Shown here in pieces: positions 16,226-23,625 of a stretch of DNA of 35,288 bases. The notes under the pieces are model-generated. The model saw only the letters and a program-made list of their open reading frames with translations, searched no databases and was not told where the DNA came from. This stretch comes from IGN2 sp964639955 (GTDB lineage Bacteria > Bacteroidota > Ignavibacteria > Ignavibacteriales > Ignavibacteriaceae): the NCBI GenBank assembly GCA_964639955.1, contig CAZXGJ010000038.1, forward strand, positions 1 to 35,288, given 5' to 3'. Every line of letters starts with the position of its first letter. The first letter of the stretch is position 1. The translations under genes were made by a program, and so were the position numbers.

Positions 16226-17556
16226 TGAAGGCACTTAAGTCATTCTATCTTTCTACCGGATTTTTTATTGCAGCAGCATTAATCGTTTTTCTGTTCGTCC
16301 TTTCTTACTTTTGGTTTCCCATCCTACAGATTACTTATTTGATTTTTGTATCATTATTGTTCTTACTTTTGGCAGATATTCTCCTGATTTATTATCCCCA
16401 AAGAGCTTTACATGCATACAGGGTAACTCCTAACAGGTTTTCTAACGGCGATGAAAACGAAATAAAAATTTTTATTAAAAATAACTACCTCTTTAAAATT
16501 AAATGCGAAATAATTGATGAGATTCCATTTGAGTTTCAGATCCGCAATTTCCATTACCATCTAATAATCGAGCCGGGTAATGAAAAGCTGCTTACATATA
16601 GTCTTAGACCGGTTAAGAGGGGAGAATATAATTTTGGAAATACAAACATTTATGTCTCTTCACCAATTGGTTTTGTAAGACGCATATATATTTTTGAAGG
16701 CGTCAGGGTTATACCTGTATATCCTTCATTCATTCAAATGAAAAAGTATGAATTGATGGCTCTATCAGACAGGCTTACAGAAACCGGAGTTAAAAGAATA
16801 AGACGGATAGGCCATTCGATGGAATTTGAACATATAAAAGATTATGTAAGAGGAGATGATTACCGCACAATAAACTGGAAAGCTACCGCACGAAAATCTA
16901 ACCTGATGGTTAATCATTTCGAAGATGAAAAATCACAGCAGGTTTACAGTGTTATCGATGCGGGAAGAGTGATGAAAATGCCTTTCGAAGGTATGAGCCT
17001 GCTGGATTATGCAATAAATGCTTCGCTTGTCATCTCTAATATTGCAATTAACAAGAAAGATAAAGCAGGTATCATCACATTCTCCGGCAAAGTAACCAGT
17101 ATTTTACCAGCTGACCGGCAGGCAAGACAAATACAAAAAATACAGCAAGTGCTTTATAATCAGGCTACTGATTTCCTGGAATCGGATTTTGAAAGTTTGT
17201 GCAGTACAATTCTGCGCAAGGTTAGCCACAGAAGTCTTATTCTGCTCTTTACAAATTTTGAAACTTTAAATGCACTTCAGAGGCAGATTTCTTTTATCAG
17301 GAGGCTTTCACTTTCGCACCTGGTAGTCATCATCTTCTTTATTAATACTGAATTATATGAAATGATAAATAAACCAGTAAAGAATGTGGAGGATATTTTT
17401 CACAAGACCATTGCGGAAAAGTTTTCTTTTGAAAAAAGACTAATAGTAAAGGAACTGGCACGTTACAGCATTCAGTCAATACTAACTACTCCTCAAAATC
17501 TTTCAATTGAAACAATAAATAAGTACCTTGAATTAAAGGCACGGGGATTGATTTAA
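16225..17556 (+). CDS. DUF58 domain-containing protein (vWA-like, MoxR partner)
   Basis: 443 residues. Two N-terminal membrane helices (about residues 10-55) are followed by a beta-rich domain, then the DUF58 signature around residues 190-222: RIGHSMEFEHIKDYVRGDD and YRTINWKATARKSNLMVN. A vWA-like fold then begins with VYSVIDAGRVM, where a canonical MIDAS DxSxS is reduced to DAGRVM. DUF58 proteins almost always follow moxR genes and are presumed ATPase partners. The start is GTG at 16225 overlapping the MoxR stop by one base; no ATG fits before the first helix. A helical C-terminus continues to the stop. Confidence 0.92.
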   Translation: MKALKSFYLSTGFFIAAALIVFLFVLSYFWFPILQITYLIFVSLLFLLLADILLIYYPQRALHAYRVTPNRFSNGDENEIKIFIKNNYLFKIKCEIIDEIPFEFQIRNFHYHLIIEPGNEKLLTYSLRPVKRGEYNFGNTNIYVSSPIGFVRRIYIFEGVRVIPVYPSFIQMKKYELMALSDRLTETGVKRIRRIGHSMEFEHIKDYVRGDDYRTINWKATARKSNLMVNHFEDEKSQQVYSVIDAGRVMKMPFEGMSLLDYAINASLVISNIAINKKDKAGIITFSGKVTSILPADRQARQIQKIQQVLYNQATDFLESDFESLCSTILRKVSHRSLILLFTNFETLNALQRQISFIRRLSLSHLVVIIFFINTELYEMINKPVKNVEDIFHKTIAEKFSFEKRLIVKELARYSIQSILTTPQNLSIETINKYLELKARGLI

Positions 17557-17562
17557 AATTTT

Positions 17563-18309
17563 ATGCAAACAATCCAGATTCAGACTGCTCAGAATGTTAA
17601 TTTAGAGTACCCGGTTGCTAATATCGGTGACAGGGTGATAGCAGCCATAATTGATCTGCTGATAATGTTTGGCTACATGGTTGCAGCTATTTTTTTTGAT
17701 ATATGGCTGCTGGATATTGTTGATAACTCCCCGTTTTATTATCCGGTAGCATTCCTGGTTATTCTTTTTCTACCTCTTTTCTTTTATCATTTTCTTTGCG
17801 AAACTTTTATGAACGGTCAATCCTTTGGTAAAAAAATAATGAAGATGCGCGTTGTAAAAATTGACGGCGCGCAGGCTGGCATCGGAAGTTACTTCCTAAG
17901 ATGGATTCTTGCCCCGATAGATATTTATTTTTCTTACGGCTCGGTCGGCATTATTACAATTCTGATTAATGGAAGAGGACAGAGGATAGGTGACCTTGCG
18001 GCAAATACTACCGTTATTAAGCTGAAATCGGAAGTGAAGCTTGCCGATACAATTCTTAAGGTTACACCGCTGAATTATGTTATCAAATATCCCCAGGTTA
18101 ACTATCTCAGCGATAAAGATATTTCTATTATTAAGGAAGTGATAGATCTGAATTATAAACAGCCTGATGCAATTGTATTTGAAAAAATAATACACAAAAC
18201 AAAAGCAGCTGTTGAAAAGAAAATTGGAGTTAGTTCAAACATGCACCCCATCTCATTTCTGGATACAATATTGAAGGATTATAATTATATGATGAGTGAT
18301 AACAAATGA
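17563..18309 (+). CDS. RDD family membrane protein
   Basis: 248 residues. The RDD domain covers about residues 18-155: NIGDRVIAAIIDLLIMFGYM with the conserved Arg and Asp in helix 1, a second helix FLVILFLPLFFYHFLCETF, then GQSFGKKIMKMRVVKIDG and GRGQRIGDLAANTTVI. A soluble tail of about 90 residues follows, unusual only in being polar and helix-prone. RDD proteins have been linked to transport or osmotic and antibiotic responses in single cases; there is no general function. It is the last gene of the MoxR operon. Its TGA lies 1 base from the stop of the convergent rsmI, with no terminator between. Confidence 0.88.
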   Translation: MQTIQIQTAQNVNLEYPVANIGDRVIAAIIDLLIMFGYMVAAIFFDIWLLDIVDNSPFYYPVAFLVILFLPLFFYHFLCETFMNGQSFGKKIMKMRVVKIDGAQAGIGSYFLRWILAPIDIYFSYGSVGIITILINGRGQRIGDLAANTTVIKLKSEVKLADTILKVTPLNYVIKYPQVNYLSDKDISIIKEVIDLNYKQPDAIVFEKIIHKTKAAVEKKIGVSSNMHPISFLDTILKDYNYMMSDNK

Positions 18310-18310
18310 A

Positions 18311-18997
18311 TTAAACGGTTTTTCTGAAGCTTTTATCAGCAATTACCACAACAAACTCACCTTTAACAATTTTTGCTTTCAATGATTCTTTGATTTCAGA
18401 AGGATAACCCCGCCAGGTTTCTTCAAATTTTTTGGTGAGTTCACGGCATACAACTATGTTTCTGTCAGGAAAATATTCAATCAGTTCGTCAATTAATTTT
18501 ATAATCCTGTGCGATGATTCATAAAGTACCACTGTTCTCGATTCCCGGCTTAACTCAGCAAGCTTTTTCTGTCTACCTTTTTTTTGAGGAAGAAAGCCCC
18601 CGAAGATAAATGAATCTGTTGGAAGCCCGCTTATAGTTAAAGCCGCAATCAGTGCAGTAGGACCCGGAACTGGAATAACTTCAATTCCTTTTTGTATCGC
18701 TTCCGATATCAGACGTACTCCCGGATCTGAAATAGCAGGGGTTCCGGCATCCGAAACTAAAGCAAAGGATTGTCCTTTCTGCAGTCTTTCGATAATGGAA
18801 GGGATTTTCTTTGACTCGGTAACTGCATTAAAAGATATCAGGCTTTTAATAATATTAAAATGCTTAAGAAGTACTGAGGTTACACGCGTATCTTCACATA
18901 AAATAAAATCAACTTCATTCAGAATTTCAATTGCACGGAGAGTAATATCTTTAAGATTACCTATTGGAGTGCTGACGATATAAATTTTTCCGCTCAT
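18311..18997 (-). CDS. rsmI: 16S rRNA (cytidine(1402)-2'-O)-methyltransferase
   Basis: 228 residues of the tetrapyrrole-methylase fold. It begins with KIYIVSTPIGNLKDITLRAI, then CEDTRVTSVLLKHF, ALVSDAGTPAISDPG (SAM binding), VIPVPGPTALIAALTISGL, FIFGGFLPQKKGRQ and YESSHRI, all diagnostic of RsmI (YraL). It adds a 2'-O-methyl group to C1402 in the ribosomal decoding centre. The protein is slightly short at the C-terminus relative to many members (no long helical extension), which is common. It is convergent with the RDD gene and lies downstream of the lysine aminotransferase terminator, so it is probably transcribed separately. Confidence 0.95.
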   Translation of the reverse strand: MSGKIYIVSTPIGNLKDITLRAIEILNEVDFILCEDTRVTSVLLKHFNIIKSLISFNAVTESKKIPSIIERLQKGQSFALVSDAGTPAISDPGVRLISEAIQKGIEVIPVPGPTALIAALTISGLPTDSFIFGGFLPQKKGRQKKLAELSRESRTVVLYESSHRIIKLIDELIEYFPDRNIVVCRELTKKFEETWRGYPSEIKESLKAKIVKGEFVVVIADKSFRKTV

Positions 18998-19014
18998 TTA
19001 TACAAAAATAGTTT

Positions 19015-19047
19015 AAAAAACAGGAATCCGGCATTAGCCGGATCCTG
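19015..19047 (-). terminator. Rho-independent terminator after the lysine aminotransferase gene
   Basis: On the minus strand CAGGATCCGGC, loop TAAT and GCCGGATTCCTG form a GC-rich hairpin with one bulged base, followed by six T residues. It lies 21 bases beyond the aminotransferase stop and 17 bases before the rsmI start. Confidence 0.85.
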
Positions 19048-19068
19048 TGCAAGTAGTGTTTCCTTAAA

Positions 19069-20433
19069 TTATTTTTTGGACGACATAATTCTAAGAACTT
19101 TCTCAATTATCTGCAAACCCTCTTCAAGCTCTTCATCGGTAATATTAAGCATTGGTCTGAACCTTATCGTTTTTTCTCCGCAGCCAAGAATTAATAACTT
19201 CTCCTTTTCACAATTCTCCCTGAATTTATTTCTTAATTCGGCGTCTGGCAGATCAAATGCACAGAGCAAACCTAAGCCGCGTGCATTACTTATCAATCCG
19301 GGAAATTGATCCTGAATTTCATTTAGCCTTCTTAGTAAATATTTTCCTCTTCGTGCAGAATTTTCTACAAGTTTTTCTTCATTCATTATCCGAAGTATTT
19401 GTGTCGAACGAACCATATCAATAAGGTTTCCGCCCCAGGTAGAGTTTATTCTTCCGGGCTGACTGAAACAATTTTCCTCTATTTCGTCAATCCTTTCTGA
19501 AACCATAATTCCGCACTGCTGGGATTTTTTACCAAATGCTATTATATCGGGTTTAACAAAATGTTCGTATGCCCAGAATTTTCCTGTAATTCCAAAACCG
19601 GATTGAACTTCATCGAACATCAGCATAATATCATTTTCAAGCGTGATATTCCTTAGCTCATTCAGAAATTCTTTGCGGAAGAAATTATCACCGCCTTCGC
19701 ATTGTATGGGTTCAATAATAAGAACTGCTATATCGTCAGGATTATTTTTAATTGCAGATTTGATTTCCTCTAATGCCTGTTTTTCAAGTTTAATTACCTC
19801 TTCAAGATGTTCTTCGAGCGGAAAGGTAATTTTAGGATTGATTATCCGTGGCCAGTTAAACTTGGGGAAATATTTTATTTTTGTTTCATCTGTATTTGTG
19901 AGCGACATTGTATAACCGCTTCTGCCATGAAACCCCTGCCTGAAGTGAATTACCTGCTGACCTTTTTCTGTTTTATATCCTTTCTGAAAATTTTTCCTGA
20001 CTTTCCAATCAAAAGCCACTTTCAATCCATTTTCAACTGCAAGAGCACCGCCATCAATAAAAAACAAATGTTTCATAAAATCCGGCTTTGCAATGCGTGA
20101 AAAAATTTCTACAAAATCAGCCATGTAAACAGTGTATATATCCGAATTTGACGGCTTGTTTACAGCAGCGTAACCAAGTATTTCTCTTGTTTCCTCAGAA
20201 TTCAGTTCAGGGTGGTTCATTCCAAGTGGAGATGATGCAAAGAAGGTGAAGAAATCCAGGTAAATATCACCATTCCTTTCGTCCACAATTTTATTCCTGA
20301 AGCTGCTTTTAAGATCCAGTACCAGGTAAAATCCATCGGCAAGCATATGCTTTCCGATTGTTTCTCTGACACGGTTAGCTGGAGTTGTTGCCATTATCTC
20401 AGTTGTATTTTTATAAATCGTATTAGAAAACAT
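19069..20433 (-). CDS. lat: L-lysine 6-transaminase (class III aminotransferase)
   Basis: 454 residues. DGFYLVLDLKSS, FFTFFASSPLGMNHPE, HLFFIDGGALAVENGLKVAFDWK, FHGRSGYTMSLTNTD, IEPIQCEGGDN, LMFDEVQSGFGITGKFWA and the PLP-lysine region IIAFGKKSQQCGIM (about residue 303) match lysine epsilon-aminotransferases rather than ornithine or GABA aminotransferases. The enzyme transfers the 6-amino group of lysine to 2-oxoglutarate, giving 2-aminoadipate 6-semialdehyde, which cyclises to piperideine-6-carboxylate. The divergent gene at 21089 encodes the expected next enzyme. Its own terminator lies downstream. The ATG at 20433 is used because the first conserved block starts soon after; no clear Shine-Dalgarno sequence is seen. 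Confidence 0.92.
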   Translation of the reverse strand: MFSNTIYKNTTEIMATTPANRVRETIGKHMLADGFYLVLDLKSSFRNKIVDERNGDIYLDFFTFFASSPLGMNHPELNSEETREILGYAAVNKPSNSDIYTVYMADFVEIFSRIAKPDFMKHLFFIDGGALAVENGLKVAFDWKVRKNFQKGYKTEKGQQVIHFRQGFHGRSGYTMSLTNTDETKIKYFPKFNWPRIINPKITFPLEEHLEEVIKLEKQALEEIKSAIKNNPDDIAVLIIEPIQCEGGDNFFRKEFLNELRNITLENDIMLMFDEVQSGFGITGKFWAYEHFVKPDIIAFGKKSQQCGIMVSERIDEIEENCFSQPGRINSTWGGNLIDMVRSTQILRIMNEEKLVENSARRGKYLLRRLNEIQDQFPGLISNARGLGLLCAFDLPDAELRNKFRENCEKEKLLILGCGEKTIRFRPMLNITDEELEEGLQIIEKVLRIMSSKK

Positions 20434-21088
20434 GATAAATTCCGTTTTAAATAATTATCAAATTTCGTTTATGTGCAAGAATCGTACAACAGGCAGTTTT
20501 ACCTGTCAAAAGAGGATTATAGGAGATTAAAAAACAGATTCGTAAGCAGAAACCAGGTAGCTTCTCTGCCGGAATAGAAATAATGTAAGGATTATATGTA
20601 ATAATGACGTTTTCATTATGATAAATTTACCCCGAAAAAATAATAAACCATCATCATAATTTCAATTTAAAAATACTGATATCAGGGATAAAGCTCTTTA
20701 AACTTTTATATGATAAATTACAACATTATTGAAGTAAGAGCATCATCTTTACAAAATATTCATACTCGTTCGATATAAAGTCCATCGGGAAGAAATAAAA
20801 AAAAATTATGTACGAAAATGGTTAAAAGAGTAATTTTCAAACTTAAGCAGGGAAATTTGTGCAGGATAGCTAAATATTCACTTGATTAACGTAACGGTGA
20901 AAGTTCCTGCCGGGTTTAATCTCAACCTGTAATAATTAAGTTTATAGCCGTAGAAAAGTGCACTACATATACTACTGGCCTGAGGAAAATATTTTCTATT
21001 TTTACACTATTGATATAATAAATTTCACCTTTACTGCTTACAATAGATTGAAAGTAAAAAATCATCAACATTTAAATACAGGAGCCAG
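20434..21088. other. 655-base AT-rich divergent intergenic region
   Basis: This separates the divergent lysine aminotransferase and aldehyde dehydrogenase genes. I see no reading frame of convincing length or composition. There is a TATAAT at 21014-21019, about 70 bases before the dehydrogenase ATG, but no good -35 partner. Small dyads such as ACAGG/CCTGT near 20488-20510 are too short to name. It presumably holds both promoters and any lysine-responsive control site; none can be identified by eye. Confidence 0.4.
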
Positions 21089-22627
21089 ATGGCGATGGAA
21101 TTTCTTAAAAAATTAAAAATTAATGAAAAAAATTTCGGTGCTTCAACAGGGCAAAACTGGATTAAAACTACGAATGAAGGAGAACTAAAAGTATATTCAC
21201 CGGTTGACGGGAAATATATAGCTTCGGTTTACCAGGCATCGAAAAAAGATTATGAAAAAATTATTAAGAGTGCTGAGAATGCGTTCAAAGAATGGAGGCT
21301 GGTTCCGGCTCCGAAAAGAGGAGAGGTTGTGCGTTTGATAGGTAACCGTTTGCGTGAATATAAAGAACCTCTCGGCAGGTTAGTTTCGTACGAAATGGGA
21401 AAATCAATTCAGGAAGGTCTTGGTGAAGTTCAGGAGATGATTGATATATGCGATTTTGCAGTCGGGCTGTCCCGCCAGCTCTATGGCTTCACAATGCAGT
21501 CCGAAAGACCGATGCACCGTATGTACGATCAATATCATCCCCTGGGGATAGTATGTACAATTTCAGCATTTAATTTTCCGGTTGCAGTTTACAGCTGGAA
21601 CGCAATGCTTGCGGCTGTATGCGGTGATGTTAATATCTGGAAACCATCTTCCAAAGTTCCTCTGAGTGCTATAGCAACCCAGAATATTATTTCGGAAGTT
21701 CTGAAAGAAAATAAACTGCCGGAAGGAATCTTTACTTTAATCATCGGCAAGGGTTCTACAATCGGTGAAAGAATATTAAATGATAATAGAGTTGCACTTG
21801 TATCGGTTACCGGCTCAACAAGAGTAGGGAAGCATGCAGCAGAGGTTGTTTCCTCCCGGTTCGGCAAAACAATTTTAGAGCTTGGCGGAAATAACGCAAT
21901 CATCCTTACCCCTGATGCAGATCTGAAGCTGGCTATACCGGCAATTGTTTTCGGTGCAGTTGGAACCGCTGGCCAAAGATGCACTTCAACAAGGAGATTA
22001 ATTGTTCACGACTCGATCTATAATAAAGTTAAAGAGTCGTTATTAAAGGCATACCGCAGCATTAAAATTGGCAATCCCCTGAACAGTAGAAATCATATGG
22101 GCCCGCTGATTGACAAAAACGCGGTAAATGAATTCTTAACTGCGCTGGTGAGGGTGAAAAAGGAAGGTGGTAAAGTTTTAACAGGCGGTAAAGTTTTATC
22201 AGGTAAAGGCTATGACTCCGGCTGTTATGTAGCGCCGGCTATTGTCGAAGCAAAAAATCACTATAAAATTGTGCAGGAAGAAACTTTTGCACCAATTCTT
22301 TATCTTATAAAATATAACAAGGGAATAGAAGAAGCTATAGAGCTTCAAAATGGAGTTGTGCAGGGTCTTTCATCAGCAATATTTACAAATAACATCAGGG
22401 AAGTTGAAATATTTCTTTCGGCTGCCGGCTCAGATTGCGGAATAGCAAATGTAAACATAGGAACATCCGGTGCCGAAATTGGCGGCGCATTCGGCGGCGA
22501 AAAAGAAACAGGCGGTGGCAGGGAATCTGGTTCAGATGCCTGGAAAGCTTATATGAGGCGGCAAACAAACACCATTAATTTTGGTACGCAGCTTCCACTT
22601 GCGCAGGGAATTAAATTCGATATTTAA
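21089..22627 (+). CDS. ALDH7-type aldehyde dehydrogenase (2-aminoadipate-6-semialdehyde dehydrogenase)
   Basis: 512 residues, the full length of the antiquitin/ALDH7 family. ISAFNFPVAVYSWN, WKPSSKVPLSAIA, VTGSTRVGK, LELGGNNA with general base E264, GTAGQRCTSTRR with catalytic C298, and GAEIGGAFGGEKETGGGRESG are as expected. ALDH7 enzymes oxidise aminoadipate semialdehyde/piperideine-6-carboxylate to 2-aminoadipate with NAD(P)+. Pairing with the divergent lysine 6-aminotransferase supports this substrate. CAGGAGC lies 5 bases before the ATG at 21089, which decides this start over the internal ATG two codons later. An intrinsic terminator follows 25 bases after the stop. Confidence 0.92.
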   Translation: MAMEFLKKLKINEKNFGASTGQNWIKTTNEGELKVYSPVDGKYIASVYQASKKDYEKIIKSAENAFKEWRLVPAPKRGEVVRLIGNRLREYKEPLGRLVSYEMGKSIQEGLGEVQEMIDICDFAVGLSRQLYGFTMQSERPMHRMYDQYHPLGIVCTISAFNFPVAVYSWNAMLAAVCGDVNIWKPSSKVPLSAIATQNIISEVLKENKLPEGIFTLIIGKGSTIGERILNDNRVALVSVTGSTRVGKHAAEVVSSRFGKTILELGGNNAIILTPDADLKLAIPAIVFGAVGTAGQRCTSTRRLIVHDSIYNKVKESLLKAYRSIKIGNPLNSRNHMGPLIDKNAVNEFLTALVRVKKEGGKVLTGGKVLSGKGYDSGCYVAPAIVEAKNHYKIVQEETFAPILYLIKYNKGIEEAIELQNGVVQGLSSAIFTNNIREVEIFLSAAGSDCGIANVNIGTSGAEIGGAFGGEKETGGGRESGSDAWKAYMRRQTNTINFGTQLPLAQGIKFDI

Positions 22628-22651
22628 TTTTTTAACTTTTTTCCATTCTCC

Positions 22652-22682
22652 GGGAGGGGAAGTTTTTTCCTCTCCCTTTTTT
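22652..22682 (+). terminator. Rho-independent terminator after the aldehyde dehydrogenase
   Basis: GGGAGGGGAA pairs with TTCCTCTCCC (one G-U pair) around a short loop, followed by six T residues. The remaining bases up to 22899 are AT-rich with no visible gene. Confidence 0.88.
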
Positions 22683-22899
22683 ACTGCTTATCACGCCAAC
22701 TCCTCTTTAAAAACTTTCAAGCTATATCATTCCGAGATTTTCTAAGGTAAAATTACTTCATTTCCAAAATTGACATGCAATTCTTTCTGAAAATTGTATT
22801 AATTCAATAACAAGAATTCTGCAACGCACTGCTCAATTAATTGGCAAGCTTTTAGTGAAAAGAAATAATAAAAATAAAAGCTTGATATTGCAGTAAATT

Positions 22900-23625
22900 A
22901 TGACAACACTTGACGTAAAAAAGTTAACCTCGACTTCATCAGACTGGGAAACAAATCAGTATGTTATTCTGAGCAATATTAAACATTGGTCAGGAGAGCT
23001 TCACAGAAATAAAGTATTTCCCTCGCTCGAAGAATCAATCAGGCTGAAGCTGAGCCTCGAAGATATATTAAAGGAAAACCTTGAATGTAAACTTTGGTTC
23101 GATAATGAAATAAGAACCCGCAGGATCAATGAAAGATTTACTGTTTATGAAAAAGCACAAAACATTGGTTTTAAGCTTGAAAGAATGCTTGAATTTATTG
23201 AGTGGGCTCTTAAGCTTAACAAACCTGTGCTGGAAGAAGGCAACATATTAAAAAACTTCGTTGAAGAGAATTTGTTTCTACATAAGATATCTTCGGCTGA
23301 GAAAAATTTTCACGGCAAAGGATATTTTTCACTGCCTGATAACAAGAAGGAGTTACTTAACGTATATTTATATGAAATAGTCTGGGATTGGTCGCACGAA
23401 TATATCACAAATCGCCTGCAGACGAAATTGGTACGCTCAATTCCACAGCAGCTTGTAAGAAATCCCGTAGACCAGCTAATGGTTGAATTTATAAATTATT
23501 CGCAGGAATTATTTGAGCCGGTTGTTTATGTAATTGAAACAGAGCTTGATTTTCCGTATAAAGAAACAATTCTGCCGCTTGCAGAAGAACTGTTGTTATC
23601 TACACTAAGCTCTCAACGCGCCTGA
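22900..23625 (+). CDS. Hypothetical protein of unknown family
   Basis: 241 residues, soluble, rich in Leu, Glu and Lys and mostly helix-prone, with a single cysteine (NLECKLWF) and no signal peptide or membrane segment. I do not recognise a family. Distinctive stretches are NIKHWSGELHRNKVFPSLEE, GFKLERMLEFIEWALKLNKP, YEIVWDWSHEYI and PQQLVRNPVDQLMVEF. The reading frame is long, ends cleanly and shows coding-like composition, so it is very likely real. Its last 13 bases overlap the end of the convergent Prc-like protease gene. No Shine-Dalgarno sequence precedes the ATG. It is isolated from the upstream dehydrogenase by a terminator, so its regulation is separate. Confidence 0.75.
   Translation: MTTLDVKKLTSTSSDWETNQYVILSNIKHWSGELHRNKVFPSLEESIRLKLSLEDILKENLECKLWFDNEIRTRRINERFTVYEKAQNIGFKLERMLEFIEWALKLNKPVLEEGNILKNFVEENLFLHKISSAEKNFHGKGYFSLPDNKKELLNVYLYEIVWDWSHEYITNRLQTKLVRSIPQQLVRNPVDQLMVEFINYSQELFEPVVYVIETELDFPYKETILPLAEELLLSTLSSQRA

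Noticed and set aside
18300..18330. Bidirectional terminator between the RDD gene and rsmI
   Set aside because: Only one base separates the stop codons and no hairpin with a T run is present.
21589..21984. 131-codon open frame on the minus strand inside the aldehyde dehydrogenase
   Set aside because: It lies antisense to a fully conserved ALDH reading frame, has no ribosome site and shows no recognisable protein pattern.
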